64,000 bases of DNA from JANLTX01 sp049840835 (GTDB taxonomy: Bacteria; Armatimonadota; Armatimonadia; Armatimonadales; Armatimonadaceae). The position numbers and the translations under genes are program-made. The stretch is from assembly GCA_049840835.1 (NCBI GenBank), contig JASGJG010000016.1, positions 238,991-302,990 of the forward strand, read 5' to 3'. The notes beneath the pieces were generated by a model. It was not told the origin of the DNA. It searched no databases and worked only from the letters and a program-made list of their open reading frames with translations. This document shows, piece by piece, positions 16,107 through 24,967 of this stretch (position 1 is its first letter; every line of letters starts with the position of its first letter).

Positions 16107-17948
16107 TTATAGTTCCCAGTGTTCGGGGGCGCGCCAGAGGGCGGACAGGGTCAGTTCCTTCATGAAGAGGAACTCTTTGGGAATGCGGTCGTAGAGCTGT
16201 ACGAAGAGCTCATCGTGGCTGGCGATTTCTTTTTGCCATTTTTCCCGATCAATAGACATCAGGGTGTGGAACTGGTCCTCGGAGTAGTCCAGTCCGCGCC
16301 AGTCTAAGTCTTCGTAGCGAGGCATCCAGCCGATGGGGGATTCTGTGCCGAAGGCGCGGCCTCGGGCTCGCTCCACTATCCACTGGAGCACGCGCATGTT
16401 CTCGCCGAAGCCAGGCCAGAGGAACTTGCCGTTTTCATCTTTCCCGAACCAGTTCACGCTGAAGATACGCGGCGGGTTGGGGATGGAGCGCCCGAAGTTG
16501 AGCCAATGCGTGAAGTAGTCCGCCATGTGATATCCACAGAACGGTAGCATGGCGAACGGGTCACGGCGGACCTTGCCCAGCTCTCCGGCGGCGGCGGCGG
16601 TCATTTCCGAACCCATAGTCGCCGCTGCGTAAACCCCAAAGCTCCAGTTGAAGGTCTGGTAGACCAGTGGTACGGTATCGGAGCGACGACCACCGAAGAC
16701 AAAGGCGGAGATAGGCACGCCCTGCGGGTCATCGTAGGCGGGGTCGATAGACGGGCACTGAGAAAGTGGCGCAGTAAAACGGGCGTTGGGGTGCGCAGCT
16801 TTTCGGCCACAGTCCGGTGTCCAGGCGTTGCCTTGCCAGTCGATTAAGTGCGCGGGCGGCTCGTCGGTCATGCCCTCCCACCACACATCGCCATCGTCGG
16901 TCAGGGCCACGTTGGTGAAGATGGTATTCTTCGTCATGGCCGCCATGGCATTCGGGTTGGACTTTTCCGATGTGCCCGGCGCGACTCCGAAGAACCCGGC
17001 CTCTGGGTTGATGGCATAGAGCCGACCATCTGGCCCCGGCTTGATCCAGGCGATGTCATCACCAACTGTGGAGACCTTCCAGCCTTCGTCGGAGAGCGCC
17101 TTCGGGGGAATCAGCATGGCGAAGTTGGTCTTGCCACAGGCGCTAGGAAACGCAGCCGCGACATAGGTTTTCTCGCCGTCCGGGTCCTCCACCCCCACGA
17201 TCAGCATGTGTTCGGCCAGCCAGCCTTCGTTGCGGGCCAGTACCGACGCGATACGAAGCGCGAAACACTTCTTGCCCAGTAGCGCGTTACCGCCGTAGCC
17301 GGAGCCATAGCTCCAGATCATTCGCTCTGTGGGATAGTGAACGATGTACTTCGTGGCGGGATTGCAGGGCCACGGCACATCTGTCTGGCCTTCCGCCAGG
17401 GGCATTCCTACCGAGTGCACGCAACGCACGAACTCGCCATCATCGCCAAGTTGAGTAAGAACATCCTTGCCCATGCGGGTCATGATACGCATGCTAGCGG
17501 CCACATAGGGAGAATCGGTAACCTGTACCCCGATATGGGCTATGGGCGAACCGATAGGTCCCATGGAAAACGGCACCACGTAGAGCGTACGCCCCCGCAT
17601 ACAGCCCTCGAACTTTGGTGTGAGAATCTTCTTCATCTCACGCGGATCGACCCAGTTGTTCGTCGGCCCTGCTCCCCCTTTATGGGTGGAGCAAATATAG
17701 GTGCGGTCTTCGACTCGGGCGACATCGGAGGCATCCGAGCGGGCTAAGAAACAGCCGGGGCGTTTCTCCGGATTTAATGGGAGCAGGGTCCCGGCGGCGA
17801 CCATCTGAGCGCAAAGGGCATCATATTCTTCCTTCGAACCATCGCACCAGTGCACGGCAGAAGGCTGACAGCGGCGGGTCCACTGCTCCACAAACTCATT
17901 TAAGCGACGATGCTGCGTTGGCAACGCAGAGGTGGAGACACTCGACAT
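16107..17948 (-). CDS. pckG: Phosphoenolpyruvate carboxykinase (GTP)
   Basis: A 613-residue GTP-dependent PEPCK, full length. It converts oxaloacetate plus GTP to PEP, GDP and CO2, the entry step of gluconeogenesis. Present are the P-loop FPSACGKTNFAMLIPP with the reactive Cys, VGDDIAWIKPGPDGRLYAINPE with the metal-binding Asp, FGGRRSDTVPLVYQ, the ATMGSEMTAA loop and FRxNWF-type RIFSVNWFGKDENGKF. The GTP type is usual for animals and a minority of bacterial phyla. Confidence 0.96.
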   Translation of the reverse strand: MSSVSTSALPTQHRRLNEFVEQWTRRCQPSAVHWCDGSKEEYDALCAQMVAAGTLLPLNPEKRPGCFLARSDASDVARVEDRTYICSTHKGGAGPTNNWVDPREMKKILTPKFEGCMRGRTLYVVPFSMGPIGSPIAHIGVQVTDSPYVAASMRIMTRMGKDVLTQLGDDGEFVRCVHSVGMPLAEGQTDVPWPCNPATKYIVHYPTERMIWSYGSGYGGNALLGKKCFALRIASVLARNEGWLAEHMLIVGVEDPDGEKTYVAAAFPSACGKTNFAMLIPPKALSDEGWKVSTVGDDIAWIKPGPDGRLYAINPEAGFFGVAPGTSEKSNPNAMAAMTKNTIFTNVALTDDGDVWWEGMTDEPPAHLIDWQGNAWTPDCGRKAAHPNARFTAPLSQCPSIDPAYDDPQGVPISAFVFGGRRSDTVPLVYQTFNWSFGVYAAATMGSEMTAAAAGELGKVRRDPFAMLPFCGYHMADYFTHWLNFGRSIPNPPRIFSVNWFGKDENGKFLWPGFGENMRVLQWIVERARGRAFGTESPIGWMPRYEDLDWRGLDYSEDQFHTLMSIDREKWQKEIASHDELFVQLYDRIPKEFLFMKELTLSALWRAPEHWEL

Positions 17949-18003
17949 AGGACTGTCCTAACTCTACCAGACGACAGTATCCGTGTCAACGCGATAACGA
18001 GCG

Positions 18004-18972
18004 TCAATCCTTGAAGTAAACCGTCACTTTTAGCCGTGTTGCTACCGTGGACAGTGTCATATTTCCCTTCAAGCGCCTACCATCTTTACGAGGCGGCACG
18101 GTGACTATTCCGAGTAGTTTCTGCCGCGCTGTACTCCGCAATGTCTGTGGCAGAGTCACCTGAAGCGGATCCTGCTGGAGTACCTTACCGCCATACTCTT
18201 TTACCGTGGCTTCGACCCGCTTACGCAACCCTGCCAGGCTTTCGTCGCTAGCAACGAGCTCGATGACTTCCCTTTGCTCTGGAAGCGCCCCCGGTGCCGT
18301 GTTGCTGGCAGCAGTAGCCAGGGATTGTGATGCAAAGGTTGTAGTCACCGGCTTTGCGGCCTTAAGCTGTAATGTGGCATCGTACTTTCTGCTCTCTTCT
18401 GCAACAGCCTTTTTCTTATCGCTGACGTCATTTTCTGCCGGTGCTGCCATCCTGTCCGCCGCCATAGAACTATAGGTGTTGCGTGAGAACGCTGGAGCGG
18501 CGGGTGCCGTCCCACTCCCCCCATCAAAGGCTCTATTCCGCAGGTTGGAAGCCGGTGCCCCACCTGAAGGTTGCTTAGCCGCCTCTTGCGCCTTGCTTGC
18601 AGCTTCGGGTGCCGCTACACTCACCGGTGCACCGCCCGTTTCGGAGTGTTTCGCCTGTGGCACAAAGACAACAACCAGCACCGCCAGTGCGGAAGCTCCC
18701 ACCAGTCCGAAGGCAACTATCTTCGCTGGCGAACGGCGTGGAGAGGTGACCGCAAGAGTTGGTTCAGGCGCTGTCGCTAGCAGGCGTGTCCGCAGACTCT
18801 CTGAGAGAGAGACTTCAGGCAGCTCCAGGGAAGCCAGCTCCTCGGAAAGCTTCTTCAGTGCTTCTACCTCAGCTTGGAGTGCAGGATCGCTCGCCACTTT
18901 TCGAGCAAACCACCAGCGTTTCCAGGCAGGCAGCTCCCCGTCTACAAAGGCTTTCAAATCCTCACCGTTCAT
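18004..18972 (-). CDS. Membrane anti-sigma factor with DUF4349-like outer domain
   Basis: A 322-residue protein starting at ATG 18972, four bases into the end of the sigma gene (ATGA) and behind a good GGGGAGG. The N-terminal ~60 residues are a short zinc-less anti-sigma-like helical domain (MNGEDLKAFVDGELPAWKRWW). One TM helix follows at 85-105. The remainder is an Ala/Lys-rich linker and a C-terminal domain (VIELVASDESLAGLRKRVE onwards), like the DUF4349 extracytoplasmic domain. Its gene order suggests it binds the ECF sigma factor at the membrane and releases it on an outside signal. No His-x3-Cys-x2-Cys zinc motif is present. Confidence 0.72.
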   Translation of the reverse strand: MNGEDLKAFVDGELPAWKRWWFARKVASDPALQAEVEALKKLSEELASLELPEVSLSESLRTRLLATAPEPTLAVTSPRRSPAKIVAFGLVGASALAVLVVVFVPQAKHSETGGAPVSVAAPEAASKAQEAAKQPSGGAPASNLRNRAFDGGSGTAPAAPAFSRNTYSSMAADRMAAPAENDVSDKKKAVAEESRKYDATLQLKAAKPVTTTFASQSLATAASNTAPGALPEQREVIELVASDESLAGLRKRVEATVKEYGGKVLQQDPLQVTLPQTLRSTARQKLLGIVTVPPRKDGRRLKGNMTLSTVATRLKVTVYFKD

Positions 18973-19508
18973 AGCGCCTCCCCTAGCAGACCACGGAGAT
19001 TCTTGAAGGCGTGAAACAGGCGAGACTTCACCGTTCCCAGCGGGATACCCAGCGTGTCGGCGCACTCGGCATAGGTCAGGCCGTGCATCTCATGCAACAG
19101 TACGATGTCCCTATGATCCGACGAGAGCCGGGCAATAGCCGACTCCAGCCGCACGCGCAGCTCGGCGCGCTCAGCGGATTTCTCCGGGGAGCCAGATTCC
19201 GGTGCCACAAGCGGAGAGTCTTCTAAAGGAACTCCCTCTGGCTTGCGACGCTGGACATGCTTCAAACAGTGATTCATAGCGATTCGATACAAAAACGTAG
19301 AGAGGGCCGCCTCTCCCCGGAACTTGGGCAGACTGGTTGAGAGAGCGACGAAAACTTCCTGGGTCAGGTCTTCGGCATCGGCCTCACAGCGGGTGTACCG
19401 CCGGGCGAGCGCAAGAACCTTTGGACCGTAGGCGTCCACAACCTGCGCGAAAGCGGCAGAATCGCCTCGCTGTAGTGCCCGCACCAGCCGTGCGTCCTCC
19501 CGACTCAT
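18969..19508 (-). CDS. ECF-type RNA polymerase sigma factor
   Basis: A 179-residue sigma-70 family ECF factor. Region 2 reads RDAxxxLTQEVFVALSTSLPKF (starting CEADAEDL) with AALSTFLYRIAMNHCL as 2.4. Region 4 reads LSSDHRDIVLLHEMHGLTY then ECADTLGIPLGTVKSRLFHA, the -35 reading helix. It is co-expressed with the anti-sigma gene, overlapping it by 4 bases. Its stimulus and regulon are unknown. No -35 AAC-type autoregulatory site could be picked out with confidence in the short upstream gap. Confidence 0.93.
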   Translation of the reverse strand: MSREDARLVRALQRGDSAAFAQVVDAYGPKVLALARRYTRCEADAEDLTQEVFVALSTSLPKFRGEAALSTFLYRIAMNHCLKHVQRRKPEGVPLEDSPLVAPESGSPEKSAERAELRVRLESAIARLSSDHRDIVLLHEMHGLTYAECADTLGIPLGTVKSRLFHAFKNLRGLLGEAL

Positions 19509-19548
19509 CTACTACTATTGTTCCATAACGCTGGAAAAAGGTTCATTC

Positions 19549-20766
19549 CTACTCTTCCAGATCATAGTCCGAATACTGCGGCGTTCTTTCGTAGAGGTCA
19601 TACGGGTAGACAGAGAGTAGCGGCGCTACAGGTGGAGGTTCCTGCAGTTCCGCCGGTTGGAACTGTTTTATGCTCTGCGAAACCTGTAACAGATCAAGCG
19701 CACTCACAATAAAGCCTCCCCAGAGCCCCGTGAACACATAACCCGCCAGTTCTCCCAGATAGGGAATTTTCGGGCTCCAGGCAGGGTGGATAGTCCAGGC
19801 GAGCAGGAGAAGCAGAGTCATCCCGCCTGCCGCGCGAGTGCACCAGAGCAGTGGGGTGCCGTAATCGAACGCCTTCGCCAGCCAGAGATGCCGCTGCACC
19901 TCCGGAGGAATCGCGTCATAGCGCTCTCGGGAGTAGCGAAGTACCCAAATACCCGAATACAGTACGTAACCTATTCCCCACAAATCCCAGAGAATAGACC
20001 AGATCAGTCCCCACCAGCCCCAGAACCCAACCGCCTTATTGGCGAGCCAGCACAGAACACTGAGCAGGCAGACCACCAGATAGGCAGGAAACGCTTTTTC
20101 TATCGGCACGAGATACCGGGCCACTTGCTCCGCAAGAGCAATGGATGTGTTAGCCCAGTTCGGGTTTGCCAGAACGCTCTCCCGGTACGTTAGCAGAGAC
20201 TCTTCCCTGCGTCCCTGCCCCCACAACGCTCTTGCCAGCGCCAGAAGGAGCCCGGCGCTCCTCGGTTCGATCTCCAACCCCGAATACGCTGCCTCTTCCG
20301 CTTCTTTCCAGCGGCGCAAACCTACCAGAGCATCGGCGTACATCTGGTGGCTATTTTCGTCGTCCGGGTAGAGCTGTCTGTACTCTTCTGCGGTATCCAG
20401 AGCGTCACGCCATTTATGCGAGGCGAGGTAGGTTTGAGCCAGTACCCAGAGTGCTCTCCTGCCATCCGGCTGGCAGCGTACCGCCTCTTTTGCTGCTGCC
20501 AGTGCCTCGCGCTTCCGCTTCAGAGCCAGCAGTGAGTAGGCACGAAGGCGGTGCGGATGCTCCTCTTGAGGCGCAGCAGCCGAGGCTTTTTCGGCCCACT
20601 CCAATGCTTTCTTATAGTCGCTCGTAAGAACAAACGCTACAGAGAGTAGGGCAAGCGCCTCTGGATCCTCCGGGTCTTCACGGAGCGCATCGGTGATATA
20701 GGGTATCGCCTGCTCGGCGCGACCTAGCTCAATAAGCTGCCTGGCGCGCGCAATAGGGTCGTTCAT
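19549..20766 (-). CDS. TPR membrane protein B (paralogue of the next gene), AAA-linked
   Basis: A 405-residue protein with an N-terminal TPR array (about residues 1-200, starting ARQLIELGRAEQAIPYI), then roughly four hydrophobic helices between 215 and 360, then a short cytoplasmic tail ending YDLYERTPQYSDYDLEE. It is a paralogue of the upstream gene: both share the N-terminal start, the RHLWLAKAF block between TM pairs and the Tyr/Asp-rich tail. It overlaps that gene by 4 bases and is the last gene of the AAA operon. I know no named family for this arrangement. It probably binds a partner with its TPRs and presents the tail to the AAA ATPase. Confidence 0.72.
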   Translation of the reverse strand: MNDPIARARQLIELGRAEQAIPYITDALREDPEDPEALALLSVAFVLTSDYKKALEWAEKASAAAPQEEHPHRLRAYSLLALKRKREALAAAKEAVRCQPDGRRALWVLAQTYLASHKWRDALDTAEEYRQLYPDDENSHQMYADALVGLRRWKEAEEAAYSGLEIEPRSAGLLLALARALWGQGRREESLLTYRESVLANPNWANTSIALAEQVARYLVPIEKAFPAYLVVCLLSVLCWLANKAVGFWGWWGLIWSILWDLWGIGYVLYSGIWVLRYSRERYDAIPPEVQRHLWLAKAFDYGTPLLWCTRAAGGMTLLLLLAWTIHPAWSPKIPYLGELAGYVFTGLWGGFIVSALDLLQVSQSIKQFQPAELQEPPPVAPLLSVYPYDLYERTPQYSDYDLEE

Positions 20767-22031
20767 AGCTCATCCAGATCATACTCGGGCGTATCGTACA
20801 GATCGTAGGGTATGCTGCCGGGGCGTGAATGTCGGAGCCAGTCTGGTTTCGGCGCCTCCACGGCGATATAGTTCTCCTCTCTGGGTTCCACCGGTTTTAG
20901 AGCAACCACATCGTCAGATGCACTGCCGAGCTTTCCTATAGCCCCGAGTGCGGAGACTCCCAGGCCGAATAGATACACCCCCGCCACAAATCCCCAGCCC
21001 TCGACCACCGCTGGACTCCACTTCGGTACAACGGTCCACACAACCAGGAGCAAAATCGTTATAAGCCCGAATCCGATAACCGACAGCAGAACGGAAATAT
21101 TTGGGCTGAATGCTTTTGCCAACCAGAGATGCCTTTGCACTTCGACAGGTATCTCTACATAGCGGCTGTAGGTACGCCTGAGTATCCACAGGTCCGTATC
21201 CATGAGGTAGATGCTGTTCCATGCAAGCAAGAGTACCGACCAGAGCAGCCCCCACCAGGTCCACATCCCCACCACTCGGTGTGCGTACCAGCAGAGAAAG
21301 CTGGTAAAGCACATCCAGAGATACCAGGGCAAGGCACGCTCTATCGGAATGATGTAGCCTCCCACCTGCTCACTGAGCGCCTCTGCCGCCTGAGACTGCC
21401 CCGGATCCGCCAGCACCGCATCCCGGTAGGCCAGTAGCGATTCCGGGCGCCGCCTCTGCGGCCAGAGTGCCCGTGCGAGCGCGATGTGCAGCGCCGGGTA
21501 GTCCGGGCGTACCGCCAGGCCATCTCGGGCGGCCTGCTCTGCACCGCCCCAATTACGAAGACCCAGAAACCCCTCAGAGCGTGCCAGATGGCTGTCTTCC
21601 TCTTCCGGGAAAAGCTCCACCAGAGTTTCTGCAACCTCCAGGGCTTCTTTACGCTGTCGGGTTGCTTGTAGCGCCTGGAACAGCGCCCAGAGCGCACCTG
21701 AGCTTTCCGGGTCTAATCGCACGGCTTCCTGAGCCGCCGCCAGCGCTTCTTTTTTTTGCCCGATACCCAGCAGGATAAAGGAGAGAAGGCGATGCGGGTA
21801 CTCATCGAAAGGGCTTGCCGCCGTTGCCTGTTCCGCGGTTCGGCGCGCCTGCAGATAGTCGCCGGAGCAGAACAACGCGCAGGCCATCACCCCGAGAGCT
21901 TCGCCATCATCGGGATCATCCCTCAGGACATCTGCTACCAGAGGAACGGCCTGCTCGGCCCGACCCAAATTAATCAGATGCCGGGCACGCTCCAAGCGTT
22001 CGTCTAGCTGGTATGGCGCTTCCTCGTCCAT
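20763..22031 (-). CDS. TPR membrane protein A, AAA-linked
   Basis: A 422-residue protein of the same plan as its downstream neighbour: an N-terminal TPR array (starting ARHLINLGRAEQAVPLV), about four TM helices around 230-365, and an acidic tail ending PYDLYDTPEYDLDEL. Aromatic-rich helices (WTWWGLLWSVLLLAW) lie next to the conserved VEVQRHLWLAKAF. It sits 8 bp downstream of the AAA ATPase gene and overlaps the next paralogue. It is probably one of a pair of membrane subunits working with the ATPase; no function is known to me. Confidence 0.72.
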   Translation of the reverse strand: MDEEAPYQLDERLERARHLINLGRAEQAVPLVADVLRDDPDDGEALGVMACALFCSGDYLQARRTAEQATAASPFDEYPHRLLSFILLGIGQKKEALAAAQEAVRLDPESSGALWALFQALQATRQRKEALEVAETLVELFPEEEDSHLARSEGFLGLRNWGGAEQAARDGLAVRPDYPALHIALARALWPQRRRPESLLAYRDAVLADPGQSQAAEALSEQVGGYIIPIERALPWYLWMCFTSFLCWYAHRVVGMWTWWGLLWSVLLLAWNSIYLMDTDLWILRRTYSRYVEIPVEVQRHLWLAKAFSPNISVLLSVIGFGLITILLLVVWTVVPKWSPAVVEGWGFVAGVYLFGLGVSALGAIGKLGSASDDVVALKPVEPREENYIAVEAPKPDWLRHSRPGSIPYDLYDTPEYDLDEL

Positions 22032-22039
22032 AGGTTACA

Positions 22040-23287
22040 TCAGATCAGTTTCCGGGCACGTAGATAGTCCAGAAGCTCATCGTACACCCCACCTTCATTG
22101 GCGAAGAGCGCGTAGTTGCGTGCCATATCCAGCCAGGGCCGTGTGCTGGGCCTCACTTCGCGTAAGGCTTTCTTGAAATCATCCATGCCGATAGGCCGGG
22201 TTTTCCCCCGATTTATGGAGTCTTCCAGCGCGAACTCAGCGGCAGCATTCACCAGATGCACGACATCGGCTCCGGAAAACTCCTCGGTCTGGGTTGCCAG
22301 CGCGCGAAGGTCTAGGTTGACTACTGGCCGCTGCGCACACTCCAGCCGCAGTATCGCCTCACGAGCCGGGAGATCGGGCGGTAACACGAGCAGGGTTCTA
22401 TCCAATCGCCCCGGACGGCGTAGCGCCGAGTCGATATCCCAGGGGTGATTGGTAGCTGCCAGTATGAAGACCCCCTCATTGTCGCTCTCCACGCCATCTA
22501 GCTCTGAGAGGAGCTGATTCAGCATGTCTCGGGTGGCGGACTCCCGGCGCAGGCTTCGTTTTCGCCCCAGGGCATCCATCTCATCGAAAAACAGCACGCA
22601 AGGGCGCCGGCGGCGCGCCTGGTCGAACAGGGTCCGAATGTTCTTTTCCGACTCTCCCACGTACATGTCGAGCACATCGGCCAGCCCTACCGAGAGAAAC
22701 TGCGCCCCCAGTTCCCCGGCTACCGCGCGTGCCAGGTAGGTCTTGCCGCATCCCGGTGGTCCATAGAGCAGCAGCCCACCACGAAGAGATTTCCCATACA
22801 TTGCCCGCAGCTCAGGGTTCTTCATGGGAGCGAGAAACGCGATATTCAGTCGCCGCTTCACCGCTTCCATGCCTGCAACATCGGTAAGGCGTATGGGTGA
22901 CTCTTCGGTATAAATCGATTCTGCTGAGCTTTCTTCCCACCCTTCGGATAGCAGCCGAATCGGCTCTGGGTCTGGCTCTTCGATAGGTAAGACACTCTCC
23001 TCAAGCGGTGGCAGGGGTGTGGGCTCCCCATTTATCGCACGTAAAAGCCGCCGATAGGCATCGGCGCGTTTAATAAGTCCGGCTTCTTCGGCGGCACGGG
23101 CGGCAAAAGTCAGTGCTTCCACATTGTCTGGCTGAGTAACCAGTACTTCGGAGCAACAGTCCAGTGCTTCCGTGTAGCGTTCGGCATCTAAGTACAGGCG
23201 TGTTAGATGAAGGCGCAGGGAAAGATTTTCCGGATCAGCATCAACAGCCGCTGACATTACAGCAATAATAGAGGGGTCTACAGGCAT
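22040..23287 (-). CDS. TPR-AAA ATPase of the classic (FtsH/Cdc48/Vps4-like) clade
   Basis: A 415-residue protein. Residues ~10-85 form two to three TPR-like helices, followed by an acidic, Pro/Glu-rich linker to ~130. The AAA domain starts TDVAGMEAVKRRLN. Walker A is GPPGCGKT (176-183), pore loop 1 is MYVGE with Tyr209, Walker B is VLFFDEMDAL (Asp235, Glu236), sensor 1 is Asn280 and the arginine fingers are in SALRRPGRLDR. All catalytic parts look intact. There is no protease domain, so it would be an unfoldase or remodeller. It resembles the TPR-plus-ATPase plan of type VII secretion EccA, but the ATPase clade differs. It heads an operon with two paralogous TPR membrane proteins. Confidence 0.85.
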   Translation of the reverse strand: MPVDPSIIAVMSAAVDADPENLSLRLHLTRLYLDAERYTEALDCCSEVLVTQPDNVEALTFAARAAEEAGLIKRADAYRRLLRAINGEPTPLPPLEESVLPIEEPDPEPIRLLSEGWEESSAESIYTEESPIRLTDVAGMEAVKRRLNIAFLAPMKNPELRAMYGKSLRGGLLLYGPPGCGKTYLARAVAGELGAQFLSVGLADVLDMYVGESEKNIRTLFDQARRRRPCVLFFDEMDALGRKRSLRRESATRDMLNQLLSELDGVESDNEGVFILAATNHPWDIDSALRRPGRLDRTLLVLPPDLPAREAILRLECAQRPVVNLDLRALATQTEEFSGADVVHLVNAAAEFALEDSINRGKTRPIGMDDFKKALREVRPSTRPWLDMARNYALFANEGGVYDELLDYLRARKLI

Positions 23288-23355
23288 ACTACAAAAAACT
23301 ATACCTCGATTTCTTCTTTGAAGGTTATACTCAGTCGGGAGTCAAAAACCACAAC

Positions 23356-23889
23356 ATGCGCACCCTACTCTTAGCAGTGGCTACCCTTGGGCTTACTATC
23401 CCAGCTTTTGCCGAAACACAGGTATTTCCGCTCAAATATCTCACTCCAGCCGGTGTGGCAAACATGCTGTCAGACGATACCAAACTCATGGTTCCAGAGG
23501 GTATTGAATCTATGACTCTGGAGCTAAAGAAGAACTCCCTTACTTTCTCTGGAACACCCGAAGCCCTGGAGCAGATGGGCAATCTCCTCAAGCTACTGGA
23601 TAAACCGGTTCGAAAAGTCAAGGTCACCCTGCGGATTGTTCAGGGCCAGAAACAGGCGACCACCAGCACCGAGGCGAAAAACAACAAACGCTGCCAGATT
23701 TCCGAGCCGGGCCGCTATGACTTCACGGTGATGCCGCATATCAATGGAGATGACACGGTTTCCCTGGCGATTGAAAGCCCTACCGAAAAAGCCTTTCGCC
23801 GAATCACCCCTGGTAAGCCACTCTCTGTTGCCTTTAAAGACTGCACCGTCTGGCTCAGTGTCAGCGTCCCCGATATCCCCAAAGAATAG
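23356..23889 (+). CDS. Secreted secretin-N-domain-like protein 1
   Basis: A 177-residue protein with a signal peptide (MRTLLLAVATLGLTIPAFA). The mature part begins TQVFPLKYLTPAGVANML and then reads EALEQMGNLLKLLDKPVRKVKV, the beta-alpha-beta pattern of the N1 (NolW-like) repeat of secretins, where 'LL..LD.P..qV' closes the repeat. A second beta-rich part has two cysteines (RCQ, DCT). There is no C-terminal secretin barrel domain. It is paralogous to the next gene and lies 11 bp upstream of it. It could be an assembly partner of an envelope channel coded elsewhere, or a repurposed domain. Confidence 0.6.
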   Translation: MRTLLLAVATLGLTIPAFAETQVFPLKYLTPAGVANMLSDDTKLMVPEGIESMTLELKKNSLTFSGTPEALEQMGNLLKLLDKPVRKVKVTLRIVQGQKQATTSTEAKNNKRCQISEPGRYDFTVMPHINGDDTVSLAIESPTEKAFRRITPGKPLSVAFKDCTVWLSVSVPDIPKE

Positions 23890-23900
23890 GAAATTGAGAC

Positions 23901-24425
23901 ATGCCACTCTGGTTTCGTGCCGAAGACACCTTGCGCTACTCTGTCAAAAACCTACCCTCATCCGAGCTAGCGCACACTCTCTTAGACCCGGATATTCCCC
24001 GCGTAATGCAAGACATCAAATCCATTACGGTGGAGATGAGTACGAACTCGCTGGTTCTGGTGGGGCCTACGGATGTCCTACTGAAAACAGAGCAGCTCCT
24101 GCGCATGCTGGACCAGAAACCCCGTGAGGTCAAGTTGGAGTTCCGACTGGAAAAAGACGGGAAAGAGGTCTGGAAGGGCGAGATCGCAAAGGCCAAAAAC
24201 AACAAAGCAGCCTACTGGAGCCGAGGAAACTTTCAGCTTATCTTCACCCCCCATGTAAACGGCGATGGTAGCCTGAGTCTGGTGGTGGAGACCAATAGCC
24301 AGAAGCGCTACGCACGGATAAACTCCGCAAAACCCTTTCCGCTATCCTTTGATGAAGGTACCCTCACTGTCGTCTCTCCTTCAACAGAGCTGTTCTCTCC
24401 GTTTTCTCGCTCTAGAAATTCATGA
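23901..24425 (+). CDS. Secretin-N-domain-like protein 2 (no signal peptide)
   Basis: A 174-residue paralogue of the preceding protein: LRYSVKNLPSSELAHTLL, then SLVLVGPTDVLLKTEQ and LLRMLDQKPREVKLEFRL follow the same N1-like order, and both proteins have the closing block KAKNNK (here) or EAKNNK (there), the strand xFTPHVNGDxSLSLxVE and KRYARINSAKPF. Unlike its partner it has no signal peptide from ATG 23901. It overlaps the DUF1697 gene by 4 bases. Cytoplasmic location is implied unless a start was missed. Confidence 0.55.
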   Translation: MPLWFRAEDTLRYSVKNLPSSELAHTLLDPDIPRVMQDIKSITVEMSTNSLVLVGPTDVLLKTEQLLRMLDQKPREVKLEFRLEKDGKEVWKGEIAKAKNNKAAYWSRGNFQLIFTPHVNGDGSLSLVVETNSQKRYARINSAKPFPLSFDEGTLTVVSPSTELFSPFSRSRNS

Positions 24426-24967
24426 GTTCTACGCGCCGCTGGATAGCATTCATACGTGCGATAAATGGCTCACCGCATAACCGTATCAAGATGGTGGACC
24501 TGGCGGCAGTAGTGACATCGGCAGGTGTGGAAGAGGTTACCTGGTATCTACAGACTGGGAATCTCTTCTTCACCGGCCCGGATACCTCAGACGAGCTAGC
24601 CGAGCGCATAGAAGCTGCACTGATCGAGCGTGGCCTGAAGAGCGCCGAGGTCATGCTGCGCACCCCGGAATCTCTGGCTGTCCTGGTTGCCTCGAACCCG
24701 TTCGCGGATATCGATTCTGAGCTGCACCATAGGTCGGTATCCTTCTTCCGACGACCACCGACGAAAGATGCTCGCGAGAAAATCAAGGCTAGCGGTTCGC
24801 AGCTCATCTTTCAAGACGATTCAGCGTATTGCCTGGCGATTCCCAAAACCGCGGATCTCTCCGGTGGGGCCAGCGCGACCTTAGACCGTGCCTGGGGAGC
24901 GCCTTCCACCACACGCTGGTGGCATGTAGTCGAAGAAATCAGCCGCCGCGCGAGCGCACCGGCGTGA
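24422..24967 (+). CDS. DUF1697 family protein
   Basis: A 181-residue protein of the DUF1697 family. The conserved start RRWIAFIRAINGSPHNRIKM, then WYLQTGNLFFTG and LASNPF-type LVASNPFADI are all seen. The structure-based fold is alpha/beta and the function is not known. It overlaps both neighbours by 4 bases (ATGA at 24422, GTGA at 24964), so it belongs to a chain of coupled genes. Confidence 0.85.
   Translation: MSSTRRWIAFIRAINGSPHNRIKMVDLAAVVTSAGVEEVTWYLQTGNLFFTGPDTSDELAERIEAALIERGLKSAEVMLRTPESLAVLVASNPFADIDSELHHRSVSFFRRPPTKDAREKIKASGSQLIFQDDSAYCLAIPKTADLSGGASATLDRAWGAPSTTRWWHVVEEISRRASAPA

Noticed and set aside
23288..23355. Promoters in the AT-rich gap between the AAA operon and the secretin-like genes (TATACT and TATAGT)
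   Set aside because: The -10-like hexamers are present, but no convincing -35 at proper spacing could be chosen on either strand.
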